The notes: generated by a model from the letters alone, not told the origin. Shown: positions 9,401 to 19,018, numbered from the stretch's first letter. The stretch: 64,000 nucleotides of DNA from Phocaeicola faecalis (GCF_021730445.1 NZ_JADNRM010000001.1:271848-335847); one strand, 5' to 3'. Numbers and translations are program-made.

Positions 9401-10699
9401 CTAAAATATTTGTATCAGTAACAGTCCGACAACAATCGATACAATCGTGGCTATAAGCCCCGGCATCATAAAAGAGTGGTTTAACACCCATTTACCGATT
9501 CCGGTAGTTCCTGTACGGTCAAAATTAATGGCGGCAATCACAGTCGGATAGTTGGGAATAAAGAAATAACCGTTTACTGCCGGAAACAGAGCTATCAGCA
9601 TCATTGGCGAAATGCCCAAAGCAATTCCCAAAGGCACAATAGCACGTACAGTGGCCGCCTGACTGTAAAGCAAAATAGACATTACAAACAATGCCACACC
9701 GAAAAGCCACGGCATCTGGCGGACAATACCTTCAATAGAACCTGTCAGTTCTGTTATGTTACCATTAATAAAGGTATCTCCCATCCATGCGATACCGAAG
9801 ATAGCAATCACTGCCTGCATCCCTGCCGGAAATACACTTCCCTGAGTTGCCTTGATACCGTCAGTACGCGAGATAATCAAAATTAGTGCGGCAGCCGACA
9901 ACATCAAAATCTCAATCAGTGAAGGCATATCCAATACTTTTCCGTCAAACGAAGGCCGAAGGCTGGGAATAGAGCCGAACAATACAATCAACAAAGTGGC
10001 CACAATGAAGATAATCACAGAAAGGCGTGCCTGAAACATATTCTTCACGTCATTCAACTCCACGTGCTTATCCTCCAACAGTCCCTCCTCCACACGACGC
10101 AGATATTCAGGATCTTCCATCAACTCCTTACCTACCCTCATCGAAGCGAAAGCGCCTACCAGTACTCCTATCAAGGTAGCGGGAATGGTTATTTTCAATA
10201 TATCGAACAAAGTGATATCAAAACCGGTAAGCAACCCAAGGAGTGCCACGGTAGCAGCGGAAATAGGACTCGCTGTAATAGCCTGTTGAGATGCGATTAC
10301 CGCAATGCCCAAAGGACGTTCGGGACGGATTTTCGTCTCGGCAGCAACTTCGGCAATCACGGGAAGTACGGAATAAGCCACATGTCCTGTTCCCGCAACA
10401 AAAGTAAACAAGTAAGTTACCAATGGGCTCAGTATAGTAACATGTGCCGGATTACGACGCAGCAGACGTTCCGCCAATTTCACCATAAAGTCCAGTCCGC
10501 CCGCCGCCTGCATACAGGATGCGGCAGAGATAACGGCAGCAATCATCAACATCACATCAATAGGAGGCGCAGTAGGCTGAAGTCCGAAGACAAAAGTCAA
10601 AATAGCGAGGCCCACACCCCCCATCACTCCAAGTCCGATACCTCCTAAACGGGCACCCACAATAATAGCGGCAAGTACAAATAGTAGTTGTAATAACAT
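9401..10699 (-). CDS. dcuB: Anaerobic C4-dicarboxylate antiporter, DcuA/DcuB type
   Basis: Exchanges aspartate, fumarate or malate for succinate across the inner membrane. It has 432 residues with about ten to twelve hydrophobic segments. Family features are the N-terminal GARLGGIGLGVMGGVG, FVAGTGHVAYSVLPVI in the middle and FIPNYPTVIAAINFDRTGTTGIGKWVLNHSFMMPG near the end, which is highly typical of Dcu proteins. It is first in the dcu-asparaginase-porin set. A TATCTTTG box (10744-10751, minus strand) precedes it. DcuA and DcuB cannot be separated by reading alone. Confidence 0.93.
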   Translation of the reverse strand: MLLQLLFVLAAIIVGARLGGIGLGVMGGVGLAILTFVFGLQPTAPPIDVMLMIAAVISAASCMQAAGGLDFMVKLAERLLRRNPAHVTILSPLVTYLFTFVAGTGHVAYSVLPVIAEVAAETKIRPERPLGIAVIASQQAITASPISAATVALLGLLTGFDITLFDILKITIPATLIGVLVGAFASMRVGKELMEDPEYLRRVEEGLLEDKHVELNDVKNMFQARLSVIIFIVATLLIVLFGSIPSLRPSFDGKVLDMPSLIEILMLSAAALILIISRTDGIKATQGSVFPAGMQAVIAIFGIAWMGDTFINGNITELTGSIEGIVRQMPWLFGVALFVMSILLYSQAATVRAIVPLGIALGISPMMLIALFPAVNGYFFIPNYPTVIAAINFDRTGTTGIGKWVLNHSFMMPGLIATIVSIVVGLLLIQIF

Positions 10700-10743
10700 G
10701 ATTCGTTTTTATTGTTATAAAAATACAATTTTAATTCTCATAA

Positions 10744-10751
10744 CAAAGATA
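10744..10751 (-). promoter_or_regulatory. Bacteroides -7 box for the dcu operon
   Basis: On the minus strand the bases read TATCTTTG, matching TAnnTTTG, 45 bases before the dcu start. No matching TTTG is seen 19 bases upstream. Confidence 0.4.
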
Positions 10752-10900
10752 GACCAATTCTGTTCTATAAACCGTAAAAAAGCGGAGAATTTTCTTTTTT
10801 TTCACTACCACACGAAGAAAAGGCGTGGTTTTACAAATAGTCACCCAAACATTTTTCCGATTCAATTGTTCAATATAAATAGTTATATAATGACAAGACA

Positions 10901-11854
10901 ATGAACAAAATCTGTAACCTTTTTGGAATCAAATATCCTATTATCCAAGGTGGTATGGTGTGGTGTAGCGGATGGCGGTTGGCCTCTGCCGTAAGCAATG
11001 CAGGAGGACTCGGATTGATTGGTGCCGGCTCTATGCATCCTGAGACGCTCCGCGAACATATTCGGAAATGTAAAGCAGCCACCGAAAAACCTTTTGGGGT
11101 TAATATCCCGCTGATGTATCCCGAGATAGATGCAATCATCCAAATCGTAATCGATGAAGGCGTAAAGATTGTCTTTACTTCTGCCGGAAATCCGAAGACT
11201 TGGACCGAGCATCTTCATCAGCACGACATAGTGGTAGCACATGTCGTGGCAAGCAGTAAGTTTGCTGCCAAATGCGAAGAAGCAGGTGTAGATGCGATTG
11301 TTGCCGAAGGCTTTGAAGCTGGCGGTCACAACGGTCGCGAAGAGACCACGACCCTGTGTCTCCTTCCTGCTATAAAAAAGATTACAACCGTTCCGCTAAT
11401 GGCAGCAGGAGGCATTGGCTCCGGTGAAAGTATTTTGGCCGCCATGACACTGGGAGCCGACGGAGTCCAAATAGGTACACGCTTTGCATTGACAGAAGAA
11501 AGTTCGGCACACTTCACATTCAAGGACCGTTGCCTCAGACTGAATGAAGGTGACACCCAGCTCACATTAAAACAGCTCTCACCGGTAAGACTCGTCAAGA
11601 ATGAGTTCTTCAAGCAGGTGGAGAAAGCAGAGACACGCGGTGCATCTGTAGAAGAATTGAGGGAATTATTGGGCAGGGGGCGTGCCAAGAAAGGTATTTT
11701 TGAAGGAGATATTTACGAAGGTGAAGTAGAAATAGGACAAATAGCCTCTTCTGTACATAGTCTCCAAACAGCCGAAGAAGTAATCAAAGAACTGATAAAT
11801 GACTTTAATACAGCATTAAAGCGGACAAAAGAGTTTTCCTCTTTTGTCCTATAA
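10901..11854 (+). CDS. Nitronate monooxygenase / FabK-like flavoprotein
   Basis: A 317-residue FMN-binding TIM-barrel protein of the nitronate monooxygenase and enoyl-ACP reductase II (FabK) superfamily. PIIQGGMVW near the N-terminus, SNAGGLGLIG, and EGFEAGGHNGREE with the conserved histidine are family signatures; AAGGIGSGESILAAMTLGADGVQIGTRF is the phosphate-binding strand. Whether it detoxifies nitronates or reduces enoyl-ACP in fatty acid synthesis cannot be settled from sequence; it stands alone without fab neighbours. Its last codons form a terminator hairpin. Confidence 0.85.
   Translation: MNKICNLFGIKYPIIQGGMVWCSGWRLASAVSNAGGLGLIGAGSMHPETLREHIRKCKAATEKPFGVNIPLMYPEIDAIIQIVIDEGVKIVFTSAGNPKTWTEHLHQHDIVVAHVVASSKFAAKCEEAGVDAIVAEGFEAGGHNGREETTTLCLLPAIKKITTVPLMAAGGIGSGESILAAMTLGADGVQIGTRFALTEESSAHFTFKDRCLRLNEGDTQLTLKQLSPVRLVKNEFFKQVEKAETRGASVEELRELLGRGRAKKGIFEGDIYEGEVEIGQIASSVHSLQTAEEVIKELINDFNTALKRTKEFSSFVL
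11823..11849. terminator. Terminator hairpin inside the 3' end of the flavoprotein gene
   Basis: GGACAAAAGAG and CTCTTTTGTCC form a perfect 11-base stem with a 5-base loop. The hairpin encodes the last residues of the protein just before the stop at 11852 and lies between convergent genes, so it may stop both transcripts. Confidence 0.65.
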
Positions 11855-11892
11855 ATCAATAGCTTGTATCGGTTAATCTTTTTCTTCAATAG

Positions 11893-13344
11893 TTATTCAT
11901 TTCTTGTCAGATGCAATGAATTGGTAATACACATCGGCAACTCTTCCTGATAGTGTGTCACCATTATCATTGTTTTATCTTTTCGTTGGCAGAAAGTCTC
12001 AATAATATCTTTTACCAAACGACGGTTTATCAAATCGAGCCCATGCAACGGTTCATCCAGTATCAGTAATTCCGGGTCTTTAACAAATGCACGCGCCAAT
12101 AACACCAGACGTTGTTCTCCACTAGAGAGCTGCAAGAAACTACGCTCTTTCAGATTGGCAATACCAAAAATATCCATCCACCACTCACAAACCTCCATCT
12201 GTTCAGGACGCGGACGCTTATAGAGTCCCACCGAGTCATGCAGTCCGCTTGCCACAATATCAATGGCCGGCAGATTCTTTAAATAAGCACGATGCATCTC
12301 CGGGCTGACATACCCGATGTGCTTCTTTATTTCCCAAATGCTCTCTCCCGATCCGCGCTTACGCCCGAACAATGTTATATCGCAGGCATAACTCTGCGGA
12401 TTATCGGCACAGACCAAACTAAGCAATGTCGATTTTCCGGATCCATTGTCTCCGCTGAGCGCCCACTTCTCACCACATTTCACACTCCAATCCAACTCTT
12501 TCAGGATAGTCCGTTCACCATAACGAATACTTACCTTATTCAAGTCCACCACATGGTCGGTATGATAAAGGTCATCACTATAAGGAAGTGCCAAAATACG
12601 TTCTTCTTTTTCTTTCGAGAGCACACGCTCAGGTGCAGGCCTACAACCGGCAAGGTAAGTCTCCAACGTAATTTTATCACCGCATAAACGATCTTCCACC
12701 GGAATCACATGCGTAATAAAAGAAGGTATATCATCTGTTTTTGAAAGTATCAGAATCACTTGCAGAGCGGTCACGCGTGTGAGTTCACGAAGCAATGCAT
12801 GGAGTTGGTCACGCGTCTTGGCATCGAGACCGATGAAAGGATTATCCATTATCAGCACACGCGGATTACTCAACAAGGTCTTAGTCAACTGAAATTTACG
12901 TAGTTCTCCACTCGACAGCAGAATAATGTGTTTGTCCAGCATCGTTTCCATACCGAACAAATCATACAAGGCTGTTTTCAGTTTGGCATTAGTAGCTTCC
13001 GGCAAAAGGTCGCGAACAATAGGAGTTTCATCCAAATCATGCGCATTCCAACGCTGCTGATAATAATAGTTCCCATCTGCATCACCATAAGAATCACGGA
13101 AGGCAATGTATTTTATATTGTCATACGCCATCTTTGAGGGCGAAGGCGAGAAATCATATTTCACTTCATTCATCAATAGTGGCCAACGTCCGGTCAGCGT
13201 ATCTACCAATATACTTTTTCCCGCCCCATTCGGACCTACAATAGCAATGTGCTCACCTTCTGCAAGTGTCATGTTTATCGGCTCTTTCATCCGATAAAGC
13301 GGATGACGGGTAACCCCATTCTCAATAGCAATAATATTCTGCAT
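11893..13344 (-). CDS. Double ABC ATPase, ModF-like
   Basis: A 483-residue cytosolic protein with two ABC nucleotide-binding domains and no membrane segment. First domain: Walker A GPNGAGKS (near residue 38) and LLSSGELRKFQLTKTLL as signature. Second domain: GDNGSGKSTLL, then QLSSGEQRLVLLARAF and LLILDEPLHGLD. This architecture matches ModF/PhrA (molybdate-associated) proteins; no modABC permease is adjacent, so the role is unknown. It diverges from the SMC operon; the 157-base gap holds two small palindromes. Confidence 0.82.
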   Translation of the reverse strand: MQNIIAIENGVTRHPLYRMKEPINMTLAEGEHIAIVGPNGAGKSILVDTLTGRWPLLMNEVKYDFSPSPSKMAYDNIKYIAFRDSYGDADGNYYYQQRWNAHDLDETPIVRDLLPEATNAKLKTALYDLFGMETMLDKHIILLSSGELRKFQLTKTLLSNPRVLIMDNPFIGLDAKTRDQLHALLRELTRVTALQVILILSKTDDIPSFITHVIPVEDRLCGDKITLETYLAGCRPAPERVLSKEKEERILALPYSDDLYHTDHVVDLNKVSIRYGERTILKELDWSVKCGEKWALSGDNGSGKSTLLSLVCADNPQSYACDITLFGRKRGSGESIWEIKKHIGYVSPEMHRAYLKNLPAIDIVASGLHDSVGLYKRPRPEQMEVCEWWMDIFGIANLKERSFLQLSSGEQRLVLLARAFVKDPELLILDEPLHGLDLINRRLVKDIIETFCQRKDKTMIMVTHYQEELPMCITNSLHLTRNE

Positions 13345-13376
13345 TTCAGTATCTCATTTCAGTCTTAAACAGACTG

Positions 13377-13384
13377 CAAAGGTA
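13377..13384 (-). promoter_or_regulatory. Bacteroides -7 box for the ModF-like gene
   Basis: TACCTTTG on the minus strand, 32 bases before the start at 13344. The -33 element is not convincing. Confidence 0.4.
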
Positions 13385-13403
13385 GATAAAATTTAATAGA
13401 AAA

Positions 13404-13442
13404 CATCCGCCCGGATGCAGGAAAATATGCTTTTTAGCATAT
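13404..13442. promoter_or_regulatory. Two small palindromes in the divergent region before the SMC operon
   Basis: CATCC-GCCC-GGATG at 13404-13417 and ATATGC-tttttA-GCATAT at 13425-13442 lie side by side between the divergent ModF-like gene and the SMC operon. They could be operators or a short upstream terminator; nothing further can be read. Confidence 0.35.
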
Positions 13443-13501
13443 AAAACTAGGTTTTTTCAACCTTTTGTCATAACTTCGTGCACTTTTTTGGAGAAAAACT
13501 T

Positions 13502-14725
13502 ATGTATATATTCCGTTCCATTTACGAAATCATAAATACCGTTTCCACAGCAAAAACATTGCTAACGGAAATGTTCGAAAAGAGAAAAACCGTCAGTTTC
13601 AGATACATAGATGCCCTAGAATTATTAAAAGATGATGAAAATCGTCTCAAAATATTGATTGAGAAAGAAGTGATCCATCAAAATGGCAATTTCTTGGAGC
13701 TGGACGTGCGTTTTCTCGATTTCTTTGAAACGCTGCTTGAAGCTAATGAAGAAATTGATACCGCAACGATTGACGAAAACATCGAGTATTTGCATGAATT
13801 GATGGATTATTACTTGAAAGAAAAGATACAATCGCGCAAAGAGAGTTATGTAAGGAACATCAAACTGACGTTTCAGAAAATAGCCCGCGTAACGATACGC
13901 AATATCATGAATTTGCAGAACAGTATCGATAACACTTTCAAGCATGAACCGACGTACCAGATCAAAATCGCCAAGCTGAAAAACCTGGATAAGAAGCGCA
14001 TCAACATACAAAGCCTGATTGACTCTACCGAGCGCCTGATTCTGCACGAAGAACGTCTTTTTTTCCAGCAGGCCACCGATGAGGAATTGGGACGCATCTT
14101 GCTGGAATTGCGTCAGGAGCTGCAATTGTCTGCCCATAGCCTTATACGGGCGCAACAGGACATTATCAACTATCTGAACCAAATAAAGAATCAAGTGATA
14201 CTGGTGGAGAAGATTCGAAAAGTAAAATATCTGCAAGACCAGTTTGAACTGCGTGCCCGGAGCAATCTGGCGGAAGTGATGGAAAGTGAACACTCCATTT
14301 TATTGGAAGGCAGTACACAGACTTCATTCAAACTATCGCCCGAATATCTGGCAAGTGATGAAGCACGCCCCATTATCCTTAGAATCCTGAGCAACCAGAA
14401 GACCCGTGAGCGCATTCGCAAGAATGAAGCAGGGGCTTTTAGTGAGGAAGATATGGAGGCGCAAGCCATGTATGAGGAAGTGGTAAACTTGGAAGAAGTA
14501 GTTAAGAACTTTTTACAGGCTGGTGCAGAGGCGCGATGGAAAGAGGAGCAGCCGCAAGACTTATTTACCTTCTTGCTACACTATTCCTTTCAGCGTGAAG
14601 TAAACGAGAAAGAATGTACCACATTGTTCTGCCAAATAGTGTCGCTCTACGAAGACAAATTCGAAATAAGCGATGCTTTCGGACAATACAAACAATATGA
14701 ATATGCTAAAATATATCCTTTATAG
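13502..14725 (+). CDS. Kleisin-like subunit of a MukBEF/MksBEF/Wadjet-type SMC complex (MksF/JetA-like)
   Basis: The first gene of a three-gene operon ending in a large SMC ATPase. From the ATG at 13502 (with GGAG upstream) it encodes 407 residues. The N-terminal part looks like a winged helix (segments on FRYIDALELL and KEVIHQNGNFLEL), the middle is helical with coiled-coil character, and the C-terminal part (about 300-407) is again compact. Size and place match MksF/JetA kleisins, which bridge the SMC heads. The next gene starts 3 bases after the stop. The assignment rests mainly on operon architecture; sequence divergence in this family is large. Confidence 0.7.
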   Translation: MYIFRSIYEIINTVSTAKTLLTEMFEKRKTVSFRYIDALELLKDDENRLKILIEKEVIHQNGNFLELDVRFLDFFETLLEANEEIDTATIDENIEYLHELMDYYLKEKIQSRKESYVRNIKLTFQKIARVTIRNIMNLQNSIDNTFKHEPTYQIKIAKLKNLDKKRINIQSLIDSTERLILHEERLFFQQATDEELGRILLELRQELQLSAHSLIRAQQDIINYLNQIKNQVILVEKIRKVKYLQDQFELRARSNLAEVMESEHSILLEGSTQTSFKLSPEYLASDEARPIILRILSNQKTRERIRKNEAGAFSEEDMEAQAMYEEVVNLEEVVKNFLQAGAEARWKEEQPQDLFTFLLHYSFQREVNEKECTTLFCQIVSLYEDKFEISDAFGQYKQYEYAKIYPL

Positions 14726-14728
14726 ATT

Positions 14729-15310
14729 ATGAATTTGAATATACAAATACCAGACAATACAGCATCAATATTCGAGTACATGCAGAAAGGGCAGTTTATC
14801 TGTTCCAACAGCACGGATATCGACCTGCGTGATATGTATAATACGATTGATGAAAACTACGAATCTTTGTACCAATACTTTTCACAAATAAACTATACAT
14901 TAGAAAGGGGAAACGAGTATTTCTACTTCTCGCGCACGGAATCAAAAACCACATTGGAACAAAAGATACTCCGTGCCTACTATTGGATAGATGTACTCGA
15001 TTTCTTTAAGACCTACGATGAAACATTCGGTGCAGGCTTCCGTTTCCAACCGGAACAGATCTTGGTAGAAGCCAACATCAATGTTTTGCTACAGAATAAG
15101 TTAGACGGCATTCGCAAACATTTCTCGGACAAAGATATCCGTAAGGACGTGCTCGATAATATGATACGCTTATTGGTAAAAGAGTCGTTCATCGAACTGG
15201 AAAATGAGAAGACCAACACTTATAAAGTGCTGACTTCATGGCATTATCTGGAAAAATTAGTCGATAGTATCAACATTTTTGAAGACATTGAAGATGAGAA
15301 ACCTGAGTAG
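14729..15310 (+). CDS. KITE-like subunit of the SMC complex (MksE/JetB-like)
   Basis: A 193-residue protein between the kleisin-like and SMC-like genes. Its C-terminal half has tandem winged-helix character, ending in a beta-wing-like stretch (FIELENEKTNTYKVLTSWHYL), as in MukE/MksE/JetB proteins, which dimerise and bind the kleisin. The stop overlaps the ATG of the SMC gene by 17 bases, implying coupled translation and a fixed subunit ratio. The function is inferred from size, fold impression and position. Confidence 0.7.
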   Translation: MNLNIQIPDNTASIFEYMQKGQFICSNSTDIDLRDMYNTIDENYESLYQYFSQINYTLERGNEYFYFSRTESKTTLEQKILRAYYWIDVLDFFKTYDETFGAGFRFQPEQILVEANINVLLQNKLDGIRKHFSDKDIRKDVLDNMIRLLVKESFIELENEKTNTYKVLTSWHYLEKLVDSINIFEDIEDEKPE

Positions 15311-18300
15311 AATAATCTTTATCAACAGTGCGAATATTCCTTATTCGGACGACATATATCTGGATGGGAACATCCACTTTATCGGTACACAAGGGGTAGG
15401 AAAAAGTACCATTCTGCGTGCAGTCTTATTTTTCTACAATGCGGACACACAAAAACTGGGCATTCCGGTTGAAAAACAAAATTACACGGACTACTATTTC
15501 CCCTTTGCCAACTCATATATCATTTATGAAGTGGCAACAGAGCACGGGGCATTCTGCATCCTGAGCTTCAAAGCCATGAACCGGGTATGTTACCGTTTTA
15601 TAGATTCGCCCTATCGCAAAGAATTCTTTATTGACGAGAACCGAACCGCTTACAGTGGCACAGACCGCATCCGTGCTGTGCTCGACCAATATGAAGTGGC
15701 GTATTCGCGCATCATTTATACTTACGATGAATATCGTAATATCCTGTATGGTAATGCAACGAGTACTGAGTTCCGCCGTTATTCACTGATGGAAAGCAAA
15801 CAATATCAAAACATTCCGCGCACCATCCAGAATGTATTGCTGAACTCAAAACTTGATGCCGAATTTATCAAGAAAACCATTATCTCTTCTCTAAACGAAG
15901 AAGAAACCTCCATCGACCTGAACAGTTACAAAGAGCACCTGAAAGATTTTGAAACGCGTCTGAGGGACATTAGTGAATTTCAAAGGAAAGAGACACAGAA
16001 ACAGGCAACGGAGATTACTCAACTATCACAACAAACGACCCGCCTGCAAAGTGATATCATGCAAAATTGCCGCGAACTGGTGATTGCCCGTCAGAAGGCA
16101 TCCGAAGTGTTGCCCGAATGGAAAGAAAAGCGTGACAAAGCTACCAATGACATACAAATACAGGAAAAGCAAAAGGCGGAATTGCAAAACGAATCACGGC
16201 AACGTTGCGAAAAGATACAGGAAGAACTGACCATCGTCAGCAATGACTTGAAGAAAGCCGTTCTGAAGGAAAAGGAGTATGAAGAACATCATATACAAGA
16301 AGTGATGGAGCGTTCTGCCAAAGAAACGGAATGGAAAAACAAACGCCTCGGTTTGCAGGAAGAACAACGCATATTGACTTCGCAATATACGGAAATCTCT
16401 TCTAAATATAAATTGCTCATTCAAAATCTGGATAACCAGTGGAATAAAATACACGAAGAGAAAATTCATCAGCTAGATACATTAAATACTGTTTACAACG
16501 CTCGTTTGGAAGAAGCCCGCAAAGAAAACCAAAACCAGACGGAAGCTTTGTATCAGGAGTATGAAAACCTGTCACAAAAATTGCATCCGTTAAAAGCCGA
16601 AAAACAGACAAGGCTGGGCGAAATGGATTATCGTATTCGTTCGTGCCGCAAAGAAATCTTCTTCGAAAAGGAACAAGAGGAATTAAAGGTGCGCATTCAG
16701 TCGTACACCTCTACCCACTTGGAGCGAAAGACACGTATCAATGAGGCACAAATCACCATCAAAGACTTGATGATGAAATGGGAACACGAAGTTCAAAAGT
16801 TGGAAAAAGGAATAGATGATGAACTGTCCCAGTTGCAGATGGAATTGCAACAGTTGCACGTCCGCATAGAGGAATTGCAGCAGTTTCTTACCCATAGCAA
16901 GAGTACTTTGCAGGGTTGGTTGAAAGAAAACCATAAAGGATGGGAAGAAACAATCGGCAAACTCTGTGATGAAGCTATATTGTGGCAAACCAACCTCTCG
17001 CCGCAAAAAGCGGAAGGCAACTCTTTTTATGGCATCCAAATTGACTTGAATGTCATAGATCGTCATATCAAATCTATTGATGATTATAGTAGGGAAAAAG
17101 AAGAAAAAGAACAACGTTCGGCAGAGATCTCTATCCGCATGCAACGTTTGCAAGCCGAAAAAGCGGAGGGACAAGAGCAAATAAAGCGAAAATACCAACC
17201 GCTGATAAAAGAACAGAAAAATCGTATCAACCAGTTAGAATATGAATTGGAAAAACTGGAACGCCAATACCAGCAAGACATGCTCGACCTTGAGGACTGG
17301 AAGAAAAAGGCAGAGGTCGCCCGCAATGAAAAGTTAGCCCGGCTGGATGAAGAGAAAAGTAAAATTGCTTTAGAGCTGGCTGCCGTCAATGAAAAGCTGG
17401 ATAACTTGGGGCAAGAGAAAACAAACAAGCTCAATGCCTTAAAAGAAGCATGGGCGCATTTGCAAAAACAACTCTTTGAAGAAAAAGATATCCAGCAAGA
17501 CCATATACGCAAAGAAGAAAAAGAAGAACAAAAGCGCATCAATGCCAGCAAAGCGCAGCATGAAGCGGAAATGCAAAAAGAATTACATTCCCAAGGGGCC
17601 GATACCGAGCGTTTGCAAAACATTGCCAACCAACTGGAACAAATCGAGCAGGAGTTGTCTTTCATCAAAACGCACGCGGCACTGATTATCGAATACCAAA
17701 AGGACAAGCGTGATTTGATTGAACATATCCCTGCATGGAGGTATCAGGAAGAAGATCTGAGAAAGCAATTAAAGAAGGAACGGGATACCCTGAGAACGGA
17801 AGTCGATGCCTTGCAAAAAGAGATAGACAGAATAAAGAAGATTTTACAGGAAGCAGAAGAGAACATTCGTCATCTGCAACAGAATCTGGATGCCTATGCC
17901 AATATAGAAAGCTTTGACTGGTATAAATCCCATCAGGATATTTTCAGAAATGACCCTTCTATGGCAATCATTACACAAAAGAGTTGCATGGAATTGATAG
18001 ACCTGTTGAATCAATGTTACATGCAATTCATACAGGTGCAAATCAAACTGCGTAAAGCCGTAAACTTATTTACAGGACACTTTGACGAGAACAATACTTT
18101 CAAGTTTAAAACTAAATTTAATGAAGACTGGGAGTATATACGCTTTGCCGACGAGCTGCACGATTTCATAGAGGAAAACAGAATTGACGAATATGTACGC
18201 CGTATCAATAATGAGCATTGGGATACATTTAAACGTATCAGTATGGACGTTACTTCACTCTCTTCTTCCGAAAAAGACATACAAAGCATCATCGGCAAAA

Positions 18301-18941
18301 TAAATAAAGGATTTGCAACCTGCAATTTTGTTGGTGTCATTCAGCGCATCGAGATGAAAATGGAAGAAAGCAGTAACCGGGTGGTAAATGTGCTCCATGA
18401 TATTCAGAAATATTACAAAGAATATGGTTATGACCTTACCCCTGAAACAAACTTGTTCTCTTCGGAAAAAGAACCTTTGATAAAAGAAGAAGCCATCAAA
18501 CTGCTGCGCGACTTTATCAAAGAAATTCATGCCTACCGTTATGACAATATCCGACTGTATGACTCCTTCGAACTGCGTTTCCGCATTGTAGAGAATGGTA
18601 ATGATACGGGATTTGTAGAGAAAGTTTCGAGTGTGGGTTCGGAAGGTACGGACATTCTGGTAAAGGCTATGATTAATATCATGTTAATCAATGTATTCAA
18701 AGAAGGCGCTTCGCGAAAGTTCAAAGATTTCAAGTTGCACTGCATGATGGATGAAATTGGGAAACTCCATCCGAACAATGTGGCGGGTATCTTGAAATTT
18801 GCCAACGACCGGAATATTATCCTCATCAACGGCTCTCCTACCGAGCTAAACCGGGAAGCATATAAGCATGTGTATTTATTAACAAAAGATTCGCAGAGCA
18901 AAACACGTATTGCACGGCTAATTTCAGACAGTAACATATAA
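15294..18941 (+). CDS. Large SMC-like ATPase (MksB/JetC/MukB-like)
   Basis: 1215 residues from the ATG at 15294 (a TTG at 15279 is in frame but less likely). Residues 31-39, GTQGVGKST, are the Walker A loop; about residues 230-980 are charged coiled coil with a short less coiled segment near the middle (hinge); the C-terminal head carries the signature-like SVGSEGTDILVKAM near 1112-1125 and the Walker B CMMDEIGKLH near 1150. Split ATPase heads at the two ends of a long coiled coil are the SMC plan, and the SVGSxGTD form is that of the Wadjet/Mks branch rather than canonical Smc. DNA entrapment or loop extrusion is expected. No JetD-like Toprim nuclease gene follows; the next gene is on the other strand. 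Confidence 0.82.
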   Translation: MRNLSRIIFINSANIPYSDDIYLDGNIHFIGTQGVGKSTILRAVLFFYNADTQKLGIPVEKQNYTDYYFPFANSYIIYEVATEHGAFCILSFKAMNRVCYRFIDSPYRKEFFIDENRTAYSGTDRIRAVLDQYEVAYSRIIYTYDEYRNILYGNATSTEFRRYSLMESKQYQNIPRTIQNVLLNSKLDAEFIKKTIISSLNEEETSIDLNSYKEHLKDFETRLRDISEFQRKETQKQATEITQLSQQTTRLQSDIMQNCRELVIARQKASEVLPEWKEKRDKATNDIQIQEKQKAELQNESRQRCEKIQEELTIVSNDLKKAVLKEKEYEEHHIQEVMERSAKETEWKNKRLGLQEEQRILTSQYTEISSKYKLLIQNLDNQWNKIHEEKIHQLDTLNTVYNARLEEARKENQNQTEALYQEYENLSQKLHPLKAEKQTRLGEMDYRIRSCRKEIFFEKEQEELKVRIQSYTSTHLERKTRINEAQITIKDLMMKWEHEVQKLEKGIDDELSQLQMELQQLHVRIEELQQFLTHSKSTLQGWLKENHKGWEETIGKLCDEAILWQTNLSPQKAEGNSFYGIQIDLNVIDRHIKSIDDYSREKEEKEQRSAEISIRMQRLQAEKAEGQEQIKRKYQPLIKEQKNRINQLEYELEKLERQYQQDMLDLEDWKKKAEVARNEKLARLDEEKSKIALELAAVNEKLDNLGQEKTNKLNALKEAWAHLQKQLFEEKDIQQDHIRKEEKEEQKRINASKAQHEAEMQKELHSQGADTERLQNIANQLEQIEQELSFIKTHAALIIEYQKDKRDLIEHIPAWRYQEEDLRKQLKKERDTLRTEVDALQKEIDRIKKILQEAEENIRHLQQNLDAYANIESFDWYKSHQDIFRNDPSMAIITQKSCMELIDLLNQCYMQFIQVQIKLRKAVNLFTGHFDENNTFKFKTKFNEDWEYIRFADELHDFIEENRIDEYVRRINNEHWDTFKRISMDVTSLSSSEKDIQSIIGKINKGFATCNFVGVIQRIEMKMEESSNRVVNVLHDIQKYYKEYGYDLTPETNLFSSEKEPLIKEEAIKLLRDFIKEIHAYRYDNIRLYDSFELRFRIVENGNDTGFVEKVSSVGSEGTDILVKAMINIMLINVFKEGASRKFKDFKLHCMMDEIGKLHPNNVAGILKFANDRNIILINGSPTELNREAYKHVYLLTKDSQSKTRIARLISDSNI

Positions 18942-18985
18942 TGATACACCTGACGTCTTCACCCTCATAAAAAAGATATCCATAT

Positions 18986-19011
18986 AGGGGCAGCCTTATC
19001 CGTCTGCCCCT
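18986..19011. terminator. Terminator hairpin between SMC operon and beta-propeller gene
   Basis: AGGGGCAG and CTGCCCCT form an 8-base GC-rich stem with a 10-base loop between convergent genes. A T-rich tail is weak on either side. Confidence 0.5.
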
Positions 19012-19018
19012 CCCTATT

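Noticed and set aside
13106-13297. Small frame opposite the ModF-like gene
   Set aside because: A shadow of the real gene with no start site or known motif.
13502-18941. Complete Wadjet plasmid-defence system
   Set aside because: The JetD nuclease gene, required for Wadjet cleavage, is not in the operon or next to it.
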